Shown piece by piece: positions 9,973-20,215 of a stretch of DNA of 64,000 nt; the stretch's first letter is position 1, and the number at the start of each line of letters is the position of its first letter. Source of the stretch: Adiantum capillus-veneris. Its lineage: Eukaryota; Streptophyta; Polypodiopsida; Polypodiales; Pteridaceae. The translations under genes were made by a program, and so were the position numbers. The stretch spans positions 152,115,057 to 152,179,056 of the forward strand of contig CM043952.1 of the NCBI GenBank assembly GCA_014529385.2. Direction: 5' to 3'. The notes under the pieces were generated by a model. It was not told the DNA's origin. It searched no databases and was given only the letters and a program-made list of their open reading frames with translations.

Positions 9973-9984
9973 GGAGGGGGGGAG
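9973..9984 (+). promoter_or_regulatory. Internal polypurine tract identical to the 3' PPT
   Basis: The 12-mer GGAGGGGGGGAG begins 22 bp after the PR2 stop codon. The same 12-mer sits at 16119-16130 directly before the 3' LTR. It is not followed by an LTR start (GTATAC follows instead of TG). It could be a central polypurine tract priming a second plus strand, or the fossil 3' end of an ancestor that ended at PR2. Confidence 0.55.
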
Positions 9985-11161
9985 GTATACAGGTATACAG
10001 GAGCTACAAAGCAGCTACAAGCGACAAAAACAAAGAAAAATAAAAATTATATTACAAGGGCAGTGTCTTACATGATTTCGTAATTTTTATGTTTGATTGC
10101 GGATATTGATAGTATTTATGCCCTTATATACCTTGTTTTGCAACAAGAAGAGATCAAATGATGAATTTGGGTCTCTAGACGTGTAAATATCACTAAATAA
10201 GAGTGTTTTTGGAGCTAAAAAGTGGAAAAAAGTGGTAATCCAAGTTTAGAAATCACAAATAAGTGTATATTCATATACACAGGGTTACCAGCTATTTATT
10301 GTGTATGTTTGGAATCTTTTGGCTTCAATTTGCTATTTTCCTTTATTTTTTATGATTTTCTTGATAAAAGTAAAAGAAAAATAAAAAAGCAGGTGAAACG
10401 AGATCAGAAAAAAGAAAAGAATAGATGGTGACGATCCTAATGACAAGGGAAACCCATGGTAAAAATTGAGTACAATTCGAGAAAAGTTGCGGAAAGCCCG
10501 AAATGACAGAATTTTGGCAAAGTGGACAGATTTCTCAGAAACGGGTCAAACGGAGTCCAAATTGAGAAATTTCAAATCCTAAAGTGCATTTCACGACGAG
10601 ATAGGAGCACATGTCAAATTTGGTAACAAGTGATCCGGGAAGTCCGAAGTTAAGTATTTTCCACATCACTTTCAAGCTCATTTCCACTATTACCTTCTTG
10701 GAGAGAGCAAAGAGCACACAGGACCATCCAACCTTCTACAGCCTTCTACGACTGCTACAAGAGCTCAGAGGACACCAGACATGAGAGGTAGACTCGTTGC
10801 CATAAGCTTTTGATGCTTATCATTAACTTTTGTCGCGAAAACTGACCAAAACCAAGAAACAAGAGCAGACGGGAAATGCGGTAGAATGCTAGGTAGTGGC
10901 ACAACCGCCTAACCAAACCTTGCAAGAACTTATAGGTGGGTTACCCTAGTATAGAAGATGGGTTTCTAACACTCAAAGCTCGAGAAAGAACGACTGGAAA
11001 AACCCTAGGTCAACAGAGCCTACAAGAGGCAAACAGGAAAAAGTTGTCGAAACGACACAAAACTTCTCAGGAAGCTTAACAACATCGAGGGCAATGCAAC
11101 CATGGAGTATCTCCAGGTTTGGACCACCAAAAGTGGGTCAAAACAACCGATTCGACGACAG

Positions 11162-11225
11162 ACACACAAAGCATCATTTTGGCATAACGGCTGACACACA
11201 AAGCATCATTTTGGCATAACGGCTG
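11162..11225 (+). repeat. 32-bp tandem duplication
   Basis: Two adjacent copies of a 32-bp unit starting ACACACAAAGCATCATTTTG lie at 11162 and 11194. There are no differences that I can see. Confidence 0.9.
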
Positions 11226-11626
11226 AAATTGACGACCGAATGAAATGAAAATTCACAAGCAGCTTCAAGTAACTATTGATGACTTATGTTTGCAAGCAAA
11301 ACCCAAAAGAAAGCTGATTCACTTACCGATGGTGAAAAAGACGCTTTCGGACAACCAAAGGGAGAAAGATGGAGAACGGGGAGCCAAAGTCAAGTTCAAC
11401 CAAATAGATGGCTTCACAACATATCTAATGAGCTGGAAATGCAACTCTCAAGAAGAAAAGTTGAAGAAATTCAACTCCAAGGCAAAAAGACGACTTTAGA
11501 GACTGAAATGCCTATAAGGGGGCTTTTTAGCTAAACTGGTGACTTTTTAAGTTGAAAACTAGTTAGCAGGGCTTAGAGCACTAGCACAAAGCATTCTTTG
11601 CACAAAAAGACCAACATTTCAAGAAA

Positions 11627-12642
11627 AGACATCATACGCGTATGATGTCTCACAGCATGAATTTCACATCCATTTCAACATTTGAGTGCATAGCCTCATT
11701 CCACATGTTAATCACATCCTATGAACCAAGTATCATGAGAATTGGAGTTAGAAAACCCAAGGAAAACCAAAAAGACGCAAAGTAGGCCATAAAATTGATT
11801 TTTGGTCCTAATTTTGTCAAAATAACTCCAAACTCATTGAAACTTTGTAGGATTGTTGTTAAACACATCTACAAGCTATCTGGAACCAAAAAAGCACCAT
11901 TTTGACACAAAAGACATCATACGCGTATGATGTCTATTTGCACTTACAGAGCCAAAACTGCTCATTTGTCATCATACATCGATGCATTATATATATCTAA
12001 TACATGCTACATATGAAATTTGGAACCATTTGGTCAAGAGGATCACCCCATTAGCCCAATTGAGGAAAAATCCTTCACCTAAAGCCTATTTTTGGCCCAA
12101 ATCCAACATACTCAAGTCCAAACCAAGATTTGAGTAGAAACAGTCCTTCACTAGTACATGGGGAGTCCACAGAACCAATCCCATGAAAAATTGATGAAAA
12201 AGACATCATACGCGTATGATGTCTCCAGAGCCATTTTTAGCCCAAAATCTATCCAAACTTCATAAATCCACTGAATAAGCCTATCTAAAGCCAAATCCAA
12301 GCTTATAGAGAAATTTGATCCAAAAATACACTAAAAGACATCATACGCGTATGATGTCTCACTATGTGATTTTGGCACCTCAGGGCTTCAACCACCAAAC
12401 AAAAGTGATCTACGTGCCATTTGAAAGTGAACCACCAAGTTTTATCCAATTTGGATCATAAAATCCAAATCCCTTTCAAAATTTTTCCAAGAGCCGGAAC
12501 TGGACTAAACTGGCCAAAACTTGACCAAATGGGATCCAAACTCAAATCCAAGCATATGATACTCATGTATACACTATCAGCTACAAGCACAACCAATATG
12601 AAGTCATTTTGACACAAAAGACATCATACGCGTATGATGTCT
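11627..12642. repeat. Five perfect 24-bp palindromes (CGCG core) in the element A spacer
   Basis: Each copy is the half-site AGACATCATACG followed by its exact inverse complement. The copies are at 11627-11650, 11912-11935, 12201-12224, 12336-12359 and 12619-12642, with start-to-start distances of 285, 289, 135 and 283. All five are identical while the surrounding sequence has drifted. That suggests selection on the palindrome, or recent spread. A weaker relative with a CATCGATG centre lies near 11975. Candidate roles are a dimeric DNA-binding site, an RNA hairpin upstream of ORF3, or a replication or methylation signal. Confidence 0.9.
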
Positions 12643-12808
12643 CCAGCATGATTTTGAGCCCATTTTGTATATTTTTTCACCTACCTTGCATCCTTAGGCC
12701 CTGAATAGCTCATGTTTCAATTTTCAAGTCATTTGAATAGTTAAAAGCTTCATTTCGGCTTTCAGTACTAAAAAGACGCTAACTTCTGAAATTGGAGTTA
12801 CAGGATCC

Positions 12809-15800
12809 ATGGATTCCGCCAAGTCATTGGCAACGAAGAGAAAAAGACCGACAATCAAAGATGCTCTTGCAGAAGCGGAACCCTTTGACATTCCAGCAGA
12901 AACCCTCAAGCCAACCAAAACTTGGGTGGAGGAAGCAGTATTGGAGAAAGAGGGAATAAAGATCTACCAGGGGACTTTCAGAGATCCTCAAGGGCAAGCG
13001 GTGGATGTACCGATGATCCCACAGGAATTGGTAGATTATAGCAGGTCAGAAGACATCAGCAGGTACCTGGAAAGGGCAGACTTGCACAGTTTCTTCACCT
13101 CGAGACCATCAGGTGTGGATACAAGAAGAGTGTACGAGTTGGCAACATCCATTCAGAAGGATGGAAAAGCCACATTGACAGCCATGGATGGAGAGAAAGT
13201 AGAAGTACAGATCACTCCACAGCTCATTGCAGGCGCATTGAAGCTGCACAACAAAGGGAGCTCGGTCAGGGAAAGAAGGGAGGCCATAGAGGTCTATGGG
13301 CCCAAGAAGCAGAATGCAACCTATGGAGATATGGCGGACCCAAGAGCGGCAACCCTTTGCCGACTGTACAACCAATTTCTTCATGTTTGCAGTAAAAGAT
13401 CGCAAAAGTATACGACACCACCCCATGCCATTGCGACCACCATCACATGGGCATTAAAGAGCAATATGCCAAAAGAGGTGAATTACGCTCAACACATCCA
13501 CAAGCAAGTAATTGCCATGCACAACGAGAAGCCAAAGTACATAGGAGGAGCGGAAATTCTGACAAGAATAGCTTATGAAGCTATTGGAGCTAGAGATCAG
13601 TGGCCAAAGGTTCCCTCCCAGAATGAGTGGCTTAGAGAAGCCGACGAGGAGGAAGAACAGCCCGAAGTATCCAAGAGGGCATCCACAAGAGCACGCCGGA
13701 AACTAGAAGTAGTTTCAGAACCTGAAGAGGATGTGGACGAGCCGCTTAAGAAGAAAGTAAAGAAGAAGGTTGTTCCCAAGCAAACCAAAAGTCAGAAAGC
13801 GGCAAGAATGGAAAGACTAGTGGAGCAGTTTAGAGCAGAAAGAGCTCTAAAGGGTGACTTTGAAGAAAAGTGGGTGCCAGACCCCACTAAAGTCGGAACT
13901 AGCTCAGCCAGGCCACATATTGATCAATACGATCAATATATTAAAGCTTATGAGGAGTCAGAGGCTATTCTGAAGCAGCAACCTGTCGAGCCATACACTG
14001 AAGAGGAGGTACAGCAATTAAAAGCTGAGCTGAAAAAAGACAACAAGGGGAAAAGGAAAGTAGATGAGTCTACTAAGCCTCAAGAGAAAGATGGGCAAGC
14101 CGACAAAGGAAAAGCCAAGGAAGCTGAGGACAGATATCCCTCTATGACTGATGTACCAAGCCCTAAGAAGACGGAAAAAATTGTGGAGGAGACCACAGTA
14201 GAGGTGGACACAGATGATTTGGAAAAGCCAGAGTCTGAGACCAAAGAAAAGAAGATAGATCCAGTTCAGCAAAAGAGAAATGATTATGAGGATCTGGTAG
14301 AGATAGGATACACCGAAGAAGAGGCCCTTGAGGCAGTTTATGGGATCGCCCTACAAAAACAAGATGAACGGAGAGGAACGGAGGAAAAAACAAAGAGTAA
14401 AAAAGAAAGTGAAGAGAAACTGGACGAACCGAAAGTACTAGAAGAGCCAAAGCTAGTGGAGGTGGTGGCGGAAAGAGCTTTAGAGTTGACAGATGATGAT
14501 GAAAAAGACATGCACATGGTGCATGAACTGCTCAGCAAGATAAAAGAAAGGTCCAAGGCAAAGGAAGTAGAGATTGAGACAGCCAAACAAAGGGAAGCGG
14601 AGTTGCAGAGAAAATTAGAGAATGCTATGACTGAATCTGAAAGTCATAAAGCATCACTCTATGACGCGGAAAATGAGAGAGACGGCTTGATACTCCAGCT
14701 AGCCGAGGCTTCAAGAGAAGTAACAAGTGCACAGGAAGCAAGGGAGCGGATAGAGGATGAGTTGGAGGCGGCCAAGGATGAGCTCATTGAGCTAAGGGAG
14801 AGAGTCGAGCTCCAAGAAAGAACAATCACTAGACTCAGGACTACCCCTAGAGCTAGCAGAGCAGGAACCGAACAAGAGGGAGCTATCGTACCAGTTTTGG
14901 AAGACCAGGTCCGAAGCTTACAAAGAGAGCTAAGATTAGAGCAAGTGCAAAGGTTGCACATTGCGGAGGGATCATTGGCCACAGAGGAGAGGCTCACATT
15001 AGAAAATCAAACACTACGGATAGAGAATGAGGCCCTCTGCAAACAGCTCCAAGATCTACAAGAGCAACAAAGAAGAGAGACAGAGACACCACAAGAAGAA
15101 TCAGGTGGAGCAGCCATAGAGCTACCAAAAACTGGAAAGGCAACCACAATTGAAGATCCAGCCCCAGCTCAAGAGGTGGCCTCGACTTCAAGAATCTATG
15201 AGGAAGAAGAACAAAGGCTCCATGACCAAATAGAAAAGTTAGCAGAGGAGAGTGCCAAGGCGGAAATGGAATGGAGGAGACTCCTAATCTCCATTAGACT
15301 TCAGGGACTAGACACAAAAATGCTCCATGAACAGTGGATGCAACCTAGCCTGCCTTTCCCTTTGATGAAATTTGAAGTGCTAAAGACGAAAAAGAGAATA
15401 GAGGAGGAGCAGTATATCGCTCTTTACGAAGGCGACATCACAAAGGAGGAACAATCAAAGAAGATAGTAGATTCACAACCTAGATGGAGGAAAGGTTGGC
15501 TGAACAAATACCCAGCCTACCTCATCTACTTGGTGGAGGCACCAAAGGAGATTCGGGAGGATGCAACCTTCTGCCCGGTGCCAAGAGTCAGAAACTGGAA
15601 AGAGCATGGCAGGATTGCAGAAAAGAAGCCAAATTGGCTTAATTATCCCAGGATGCCAGGACCAAAGGCAGGAGAGAGAATAGGTAAAGCCTACATGGTG
15701 AAAACCCTAACGGGCACCATCAAGCTCTTTACTGGCTCTCCTGACCTTTCATGTCAGATGCTCAAGAAAATCTGCAGGACTCTCTTAGCTTGCATTGAAG

Positions 15801-16081
15801 TGTTCGCGCCAGATAAAGCCACGACCTCGAGTCTACTATCGACGGCCGACACAGTGACTGATATGATGTACGATCTTTCATTGCAGCCTTCTCCAAAAGT
15901 GTTACACCTCCTATACCAAAGGATTATGTTTTTGCCTAGCTTCCACATGCAAACATTCGAAGAAGCTTTCTACACCGGCTTTTTCACCCACGGAAGCAAA
16001 ATATTCGGCCCAACCTTGACCATCGGCAACCTACTATATGAATCACATTTGCAGATGCTCAAGACGACAGGACTTTATTGA
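12809..16081 (+). CDS. ORF3 of element A: large coiled-coil protein of unknown function
   Basis: This is an uninterrupted 1090-residue frame with a clear ATG at 12809. Residues about 40-260 form a conserved, mainly helical region (TPQLIAGALKL; ATTITWALKSNM; ILTRIAYEAIGA) that loosely resembles, from memory, the putative plant transposon protein region of plant gypsy accessory ORFs. Residues about 270-570 are charged low-complexity sequence (KKKVKKKVVPK; EEKTKSKKESEEK). Residues about 560-790 form a long coiled coil. A second conserved domain lies near 890-1000 (PRWRKGWLNKYPAYLIYLVE, then PVPRVRNW). I see no signal peptide or membrane segment, so it is not an envelope protein. Homologous pieces occur at 17104-17640 and 57747-59041. 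The stop lies 37 bp before the 3' polypurine tract. It is intact although Gag-Pol is broken. Confidence 0.85.
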   Translation: MDSAKSLATKRKRPTIKDALAEAEPFDIPAETLKPTKTWVEEAVLEKEGIKIYQGTFRDPQGQAVDVPMIPQELVDYSRSEDISRYLERADLHSFFTSRPSGVDTRRVYELATSIQKDGKATLTAMDGEKVEVQITPQLIAGALKLHNKGSSVRERREAIEVYGPKKQNATYGDMADPRAATLCRLYNQFLHVCSKRSQKYTTPPHAIATTITWALKSNMPKEVNYAQHIHKQVIAMHNEKPKYIGGAEILTRIAYEAIGARDQWPKVPSQNEWLREADEEEEQPEVSKRASTRARRKLEVVSEPEEDVDEPLKKKVKKKVVPKQTKSQKAARMERLVEQFRAERALKGDFEEKWVPDPTKVGTSSARPHIDQYDQYIKAYEESEAILKQQPVEPYTEEEVQQLKAELKKDNKGKRKVDESTKPQEKDGQADKGKAKEAEDRYPSMTDVPSPKKTEKIVEETTVEVDTDDLEKPESETKEKKIDPVQQKRNDYEDLVEIGYTEEEALEAVYGIALQKQDERRGTEEKTKSKKESEEKLDEPKVLEEPKLVEVVAERALELTDDDEKDMHMVHELLSKIKERSKAKEVEIETAKQREAELQRKLENAMTESESHKASLYDAENERDGLILQLAEASREVTSAQEARERIEDELEAAKDELIELRERVELQERTITRLRTTPRASRAGTEQEGAIVPVLEDQVRSLQRELRLEQVQRLHIAEGSLATEERLTLENQTLRIENEALCKQLQDLQEQQRRETETPQEESGGAAIELPKTGKATTIEDPAPAQEVASTSRIYEEEEQRLHDQIEKLAEESAKAEMEWRRLLISIRLQGLDTKMLHEQWMQPSLPFPLMKFEVLKTKKRIEEEQYIALYEGDITKEEQSKKIVDSQPRWRKGWLNKYPAYLIYLVEAPKEIREDATFCPVPRVRNWKEHGRIAEKKPNWLNYPRMPGPKAGERIGKAYMVKTLTGTIKLFTGSPDLSCQMLKKICRTLLACIEVFAPDKATTSSLLSTADTVTDMMYDLSLQPSPKVLHLLYQRIMFLPSFHMQTFEEAFYTGFFTHGSKIFGPTLTIGNLLYESHLQMLKTTGLY

Positions 16082-16118
16082 CCAAGCATAAAAGTCATGT
16101 CAGGGACGACATGAACGC

Positions 16119-16130
16119 GGAGGGGGGGAG
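16119..16130 (+). promoter_or_regulatory. 3' polypurine tract of element A
   Basis: The tract GGAGGGGGGGAG directly precedes the LTR start TGTTGAG. This is the expected plus-strand primer site. Confidence 0.85.
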
Positions 16131-16339
16131 TGTTGAGCCAGCAAAGGATCACACCCACATTTTTGCTCACACTCATCATTTTGTAACCATTGATTGTAAT
16201 AAATGTCTTTCCGACATTAATTTTGATTTGAGCCATTCATTAAGTAACGGGACTCAATTGAGTTTCCAGCTTGTAATCCCGAAGTAATTTCACTTGCTGA
16301 TGTAATTAGTTAGAGATGTTCTCACCTCCAAGGCTGAGG

Positions 16340-16347
16340 TATATAAG
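16340..16347 (+). promoter_or_regulatory. TATA box of the element A LTR
   Basis: TATATAAG lies about 210 bp into the LTR, a normal place for the U3 promoter. Transcription would start near 16370. Confidence 0.55.
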
Positions 16348-16418
16348 CCAAAGTTTTTGTAACCTAAAGGAGGCAGATTATTAATCAAAGTGAGTTTTTT
16401 GGAGCGCCGTGACTGTGT

Positions 16419-16420
<2 letters not shown>

Positions 16421-16472
<52 letters not shown>
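16421..16472 (+). repeat. (GA)26 microsatellite in the LTR
   Basis: An uninterrupted GA dinucleotide run lies just downstream of the presumed transcription start. GA tracts are binding sites for plant BPC/GAGA-type factors (established knowledge). A role here is inference. Confidence 0.9.
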
Positions 16473-16475
<3 letters not shown>

Positions 16476-17103
16476 TCTTATCTACTTGCTACGCGAGCTA
16501 CGGAGCCGCCATTGGAGAAGCGACACCGCCATTGTGTTAGCAACGGCGAGAGCTACGCACAGATACCAAGAGTGCGCGCTATCAGCTTCTATGTGTGGTA
16601 AGTTCCTACGAGCTTCGGTGTGAGTTTTCTTCCGACTCGTGTGTCGGAATGGAGCGTGCAGCATATCTATAGAACCACAACGAGTAGAGCTACACATTAG
16701 TACCATCGGGGTCAAGTTTCGATCACCTGTATTTTTCGGCCTGTCTTCATACGCGTTTACTGCACGGAGTGGTTATAGGTTGATTTTGCAGTTCAAGTCT
16801 TTAGGGTGTTGTTCTTACCTAGTGTATAGACTTCCCCTTGAGTTTGAGATCGATTCAATGATTCTTGATCCTGTTTCATATAGCATTCGTTTGTAGTACG
16901 AATTTCAGTCACTTGCGTATTTTAGAACTTAGATTTGATTTCCTTAGTAGTGATTGTCATTAGAAGGTCGAGTAGGTGATTTGACACCCACCTAGTTGTT
17001 TCCATGCGCCTGCGGGTCAAGCTCCGTCCTCGTCTGACAAATTCTGTTGTTGGTTGAGTTCTCGCTATTTAGCTTCCGCTAGCGGCGTAACCGCCTTAAC
17101 ACT

Positions 17104-17640
17104 CCATGAGCGAGAGCCAAGAGAAGAAAATACAAGGGCTTAGTGCAACAATATTGGACATGAATTTCCTTGCTCAGTGTCTTCAGATGCAGCTGGATGT
17201 GGCCAACCTCCAAGAAACACAAGCACAGGCTCGACTAAAAGATAAAAAAAGAATTGCTGGGGAAAATCCAAATATCTTTCAATGATCAAGCCACAGACAA
17301 TGCAGAACCGCACCTTGCATGGAGGAAGTTTTGGCTGAAAAGACACCCAAGATGCATGATTTTGCTCGCCCAATCTCCTCTAGAGATCAAAAAGGATCTG
17401 ACTATTTGCCCAATACCCAGAGTGAGAAGTTGGGGCAGGCACCAACTTATGTTAAAGAAACATCCAACGTGGCTCAATTACCCAAGACTATCTCCACCAA
17501 GGGAAAAGCTATAGAAGATTTTATGTTAAAGACACTGACTAGTAACACTCTTGCAACAATTGGTATGTTTGGAGTGTCATCTGTTCCATTGCGTTCACAA
17601 GTGAAAGATCTATGCAACAATGTAAGTTTCTCATGAGAAA
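17104..17640 (+). pseudogene. ORF3 C-terminal fragment of a second family member
   Basis: Directly after the element A LTR, frames at 17107-17274 and 17254-17514 resemble the C-terminal part of element A ORF3. The match covers a helical stretch ending KDKKRIAGEN, then WRKFWLKRHPRCMILLAQSP and CPIPRVRSWG (compare WRKGWLNKYPAY and CPVPRVRNW in ORF3). A following piece, FMLKTLTSNT, matches YMVKTLTGTI. The frame changes at about 17270. This is a diverged ORF3 whose upstream part is missing from the window, consistent with element A having inserted into it. Confidence 0.7.
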
Positions 17641-17873
17641 TCCGTTATTTTTTTTATTTAATCCTCTTCTTCATCTACTCTCATAACGCAAGTTTCACAC
17701 AATCAAATCACATTTTATGCATAGGAGGGGTATTAGAAGAACATTGCTATGACTCGTAACTCTCTCACAACATTTTATGTTAAAGACACTGACTCGTAAC
17801 TCTCTTGCAACAAATGGTCTGTTTGGAGTGTCATCTATTCCATTGCGTTATCACAGGTGAAATCTCTACACAA
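17522..17873 (+). repeat. Direct repeat of about 100 bp
   Basis: Sequence starting TTATGTTAAAGACACTGACT at about 17522-17621 recurs at about 17777-17873 with roughly ten differences. The first copy is the end of the ORF3 fragment, so this is a local duplication of the 3' end of that gene. Nothing else is recognised between 17641 and 17950. Confidence 0.75.
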
Positions 17874-17949
17874 CATTAGTCATAAGTGCTCATGTGTTTC
17901 AAGCAATTTCTGGTTATGACTGAAAATGTCTCTAAATGTACTATGGGCA

Positions 17950-20215
17950 CCCTCCGTTTAGATTAAGGGGGGGATTATAGGTCTCATGAATTTAATGCAT
18001 TGTTGGCTAGGTGTGGGATAAAACACCAATGTACAATTCCGTAGAGACCTCAACAAGATGGTGTTGTTGAAAGAAAATATAGGTCTCTTACGGAGATGGC
18101 ATGGTGTATGGTCAAAAGTCAAGCTTTACCACATTTGTTTTGGCTTGAGGCTATCATGTGTGATACTTATGTTCTTAACAAGTGTCCTACCAAAGCCTTG
18201 CAGTCTACGACTCCTTATGAAGCATGGCATGATAAGGATCCATCTATTGATCGCATGCGCATTTTTGGTTGTTTCGCTTATTCTTTGGTGCCACATGCAC
18301 AATCCAAAAAATTGGATGATAAGGTTGTCAAATGCATTTTTGTTGGTTACAGTCATGAAAGCAAATGTTACAAGTTATATCATCCGGAAAAAACATTGTA
18401 TTTTGGTGTCACAAGATGGTTTATTTCTAAGAAATTATATTCATCCTTCGTTATCATGTACCAGAGACAATAATGTAAGCTCATATGATATTTATGACTC
18501 TTTTTGCCTCTTTTTAATGGTAAAAACTTGAGTATAATCTCCAATGACTATGGTGATTTTTCAAAATGTTACGGATCAGCCTATTACTAATGCAGATGTA
18601 CAGGTGTGACAATAAATTGGATGCACCTATGTCTATTTATACTTGCTCCGATCCTCGACATGTATCATATGCATCAAATTGTTATGCTTTGGCTATTTCT
18701 AGTTTATGTGATGGAGAGGAACCTCTTTCTTTTGATGAAGCATAATATTCAAAAAATTAGATGGCTGCAATAGACTATGATGCACTTATAGAGAATGAAA
18801 CATGGATTTTATGTGATTTGCCTCTTAGAAAGAAGGCCATTGGTACAAAGTGGGTTTACAAACTAAAACGTAAGCCAGAGGGTGAGAATGATCACTACTA
18901 TGAGGCTAGACTTATCGCAAAAGGTTATGCACACAATAGAAAGGCATCGACTATGAAGAGACTTTTGCTCCCACTTGTTGTATGATTACTGTACATTTTT
19001 TATGTGCATATGAAGCTCATTTTGGATGGAATGTACATCAATCAAACATAGTTATTACTTTCTTCAATGTTGATATATTTGAGGAAGCATATGTAATGTA
19101 CCTTTGTGGTTTTGTCAAGAAAGGACAAGAAACAAAAGTGTTGAAGCAGTCTCTCTTGCTTGGTATGAGAAAGCTGACACTCAATTGGTTAAACATGGCT
19201 TTTGCAATAATCCACCTGAAAGCGTGAGGGTGATATATATATCATCATTGTTTTGTATGTAGATGTGAGGATGATGTATATCTCATTTGTATGTCAAACA
19301 TGAAGGTGATGTAAATCTCATTGTCATTTTGTACGTAGACAATTTGCTAATTACTAGTCCACATGAGACGCACATTGTTGAATTTAAGGCTGAATTTAAT
19401 GCTACTTTCAAAATGAAAGACTTGGGGTTTTTGCATCATTACATGGACATACAACCTAAGCAATGTGATGGAGGTGTTGCTTTGCGTCAAGCAAGATACA
19501 TTAACATTGCTATGTAAGTTTGGACTTGAGGACTATGAACCTATTGCTACTCCAATGGAAACAAGCTTGAAATTGAGTCTTCATGGATGTCTTATTTATG
19601 TATGTAGTACAAGGCCATATTTTTAGTCTGCAATCTCATAGTCAGTATATTTATGCATAGCCCAGGGTCTAAGCATTGGTAGGTTGTTAAAAGGATCTTT
19701 TGCTACTTGAGTGGCACTTTACATCTTGGGTTGTTTTATCCCAAGGGGGGATCATTGCTAAGTAACTAGATTTGTATGCTTTTTTGGACTAGATTAGGCT
19801 GGTTTTTATGACACGCAAGTGTCCACAAGTGGTTTTTGTTTCATGCTTAGCAGTTCATGCATATCATGGTTGAGAAAGAAGTAACTTACTATGGCCACTT
19901 CTAGTTGTGAAGCTAAGTACATGGCAGTCTTCATAGTTATGTTTGAGTGTGTATGGATCAGATGCCTTATGGTTGATTTGGGTGTTGGACTAGGCATTGT
20001 CAACATCATCTTCACTAATAGTAAGAGCGCATTGGCAGTTGTGAGGCACCCAATTTTTCATGCTCGCATGAAGTACATTGAAGTGTATTATTACAATGTG
20101 AGGGAGAGACTCTCAATAGGAGAGATACAACTTGGATTATGTGCTGACACAGGACAATGTTGCATATCTATTCACAAAGGCATTGCCTGGTGAGAAGCTC
20201 AAAGCTTTCTAAATT
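17950..20215 (+). pseudogene. Decayed Ty1/copia Pol
   Basis: Fragments appear in the copia order. They are an integrase end (QHQCTIP-like, then DGVVERK-like, about 18010-18080), the post-integrase region (LNKCPTKALQ, FGCFAYSLVPHAQSKK, CIFVGYSHESKCYKLYHP, 18150-18400), RT pieces (GTKWVYKLKRKPEG about 18840; ILYVDNLLITSPHE about 19330) and a copia RNase H (SSCEAKYMAV about 19900; NSKSALAVVRHPIFHAR about 20020). Frames change several times and stops are frequent, so it is an old dead copy. I found no LTR pair for it. Confidence 0.85.

Larger units (their letters stand above)
9951..12808 (+). other. Spacer between PR2 ORF and ORF3 of element A
   Basis: I see no credible coding region here. It holds an internal polypurine tract right after the PR2 stop, a 32-bp tandem duplication at 11162-11225, and five exact 24-bp palindromes between 11627 and 12642. 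Sequence around the palindromes is also loosely repeated (for example TTTTGACACAAA just before two of them), so the 3' half may be a degenerate tandem array of about 285-bp units. It may act as the leader or promoter region of ORF3. That is inference. Confidence 0.6.
1..17101 (+). mobile_element. Element A: giant Ty3/gypsy LTR retrotransposon with PR2 and ORF3 extensions, 5' end outside window
   Basis: The coding order on the + strand is Gag, zinc knuckles, protease 1, RT, RNase H, integrase, then a second protease-like domain with a repeated QxWxPK tail, a 2.9-kb spacer and a 1090-codon ORF3. A polypurine tract and a 3' LTR (16131-17101) close the element. No 5' LTR or primer-binding site is visible, so at least 17 kb belongs to it and its true length is larger. 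RT before integrase places it in Ty3/gypsy. No chromodomain follows integrase. Reading frames are broken by a few in-frame stops and two frame changes, so this copy is probably inactive but not old. Naming a clade (Athila/Tat-like versus other) needs an RT tree. Confidence 0.9.
16131..17101 (+). repeat. 3' LTR of element A
   Basis: It begins TGTTGAGCCAG right after the polypurine tract. It most likely ends CCGCCTTAACA at 17101, giving matched TGTT...AACA termini and about 971 bp. A TATA box (TATATAAG) is at 16340-16347 and a long (GA)n tract at 16421-16472. The end is inferred because the partner LTR is outside the window. The next five bases (CTCCA, 17102-17106) would be the target duplication. 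Confidence 0.75.

Noticed and set aside
11627-12642. CRISPR-like array of regularly spaced repeats
   Set aside because: Only five repeats, each a perfect palindrome, with spacers of 111-265 bp and plant retrotransposon context.
13597-14997. Several 60-110-codon minus-strand Ser/Phe-rich ORFs
   Set aside because: Antisense shadows of the charged and coiled-coil part of ORF3.
12809-16081. ORF3 as an envelope-like protein of a plant retrovirus-type element
   Set aside because: No signal peptide, no hydrophobic membrane segment, and a long coiled coil dominated by charged residues.
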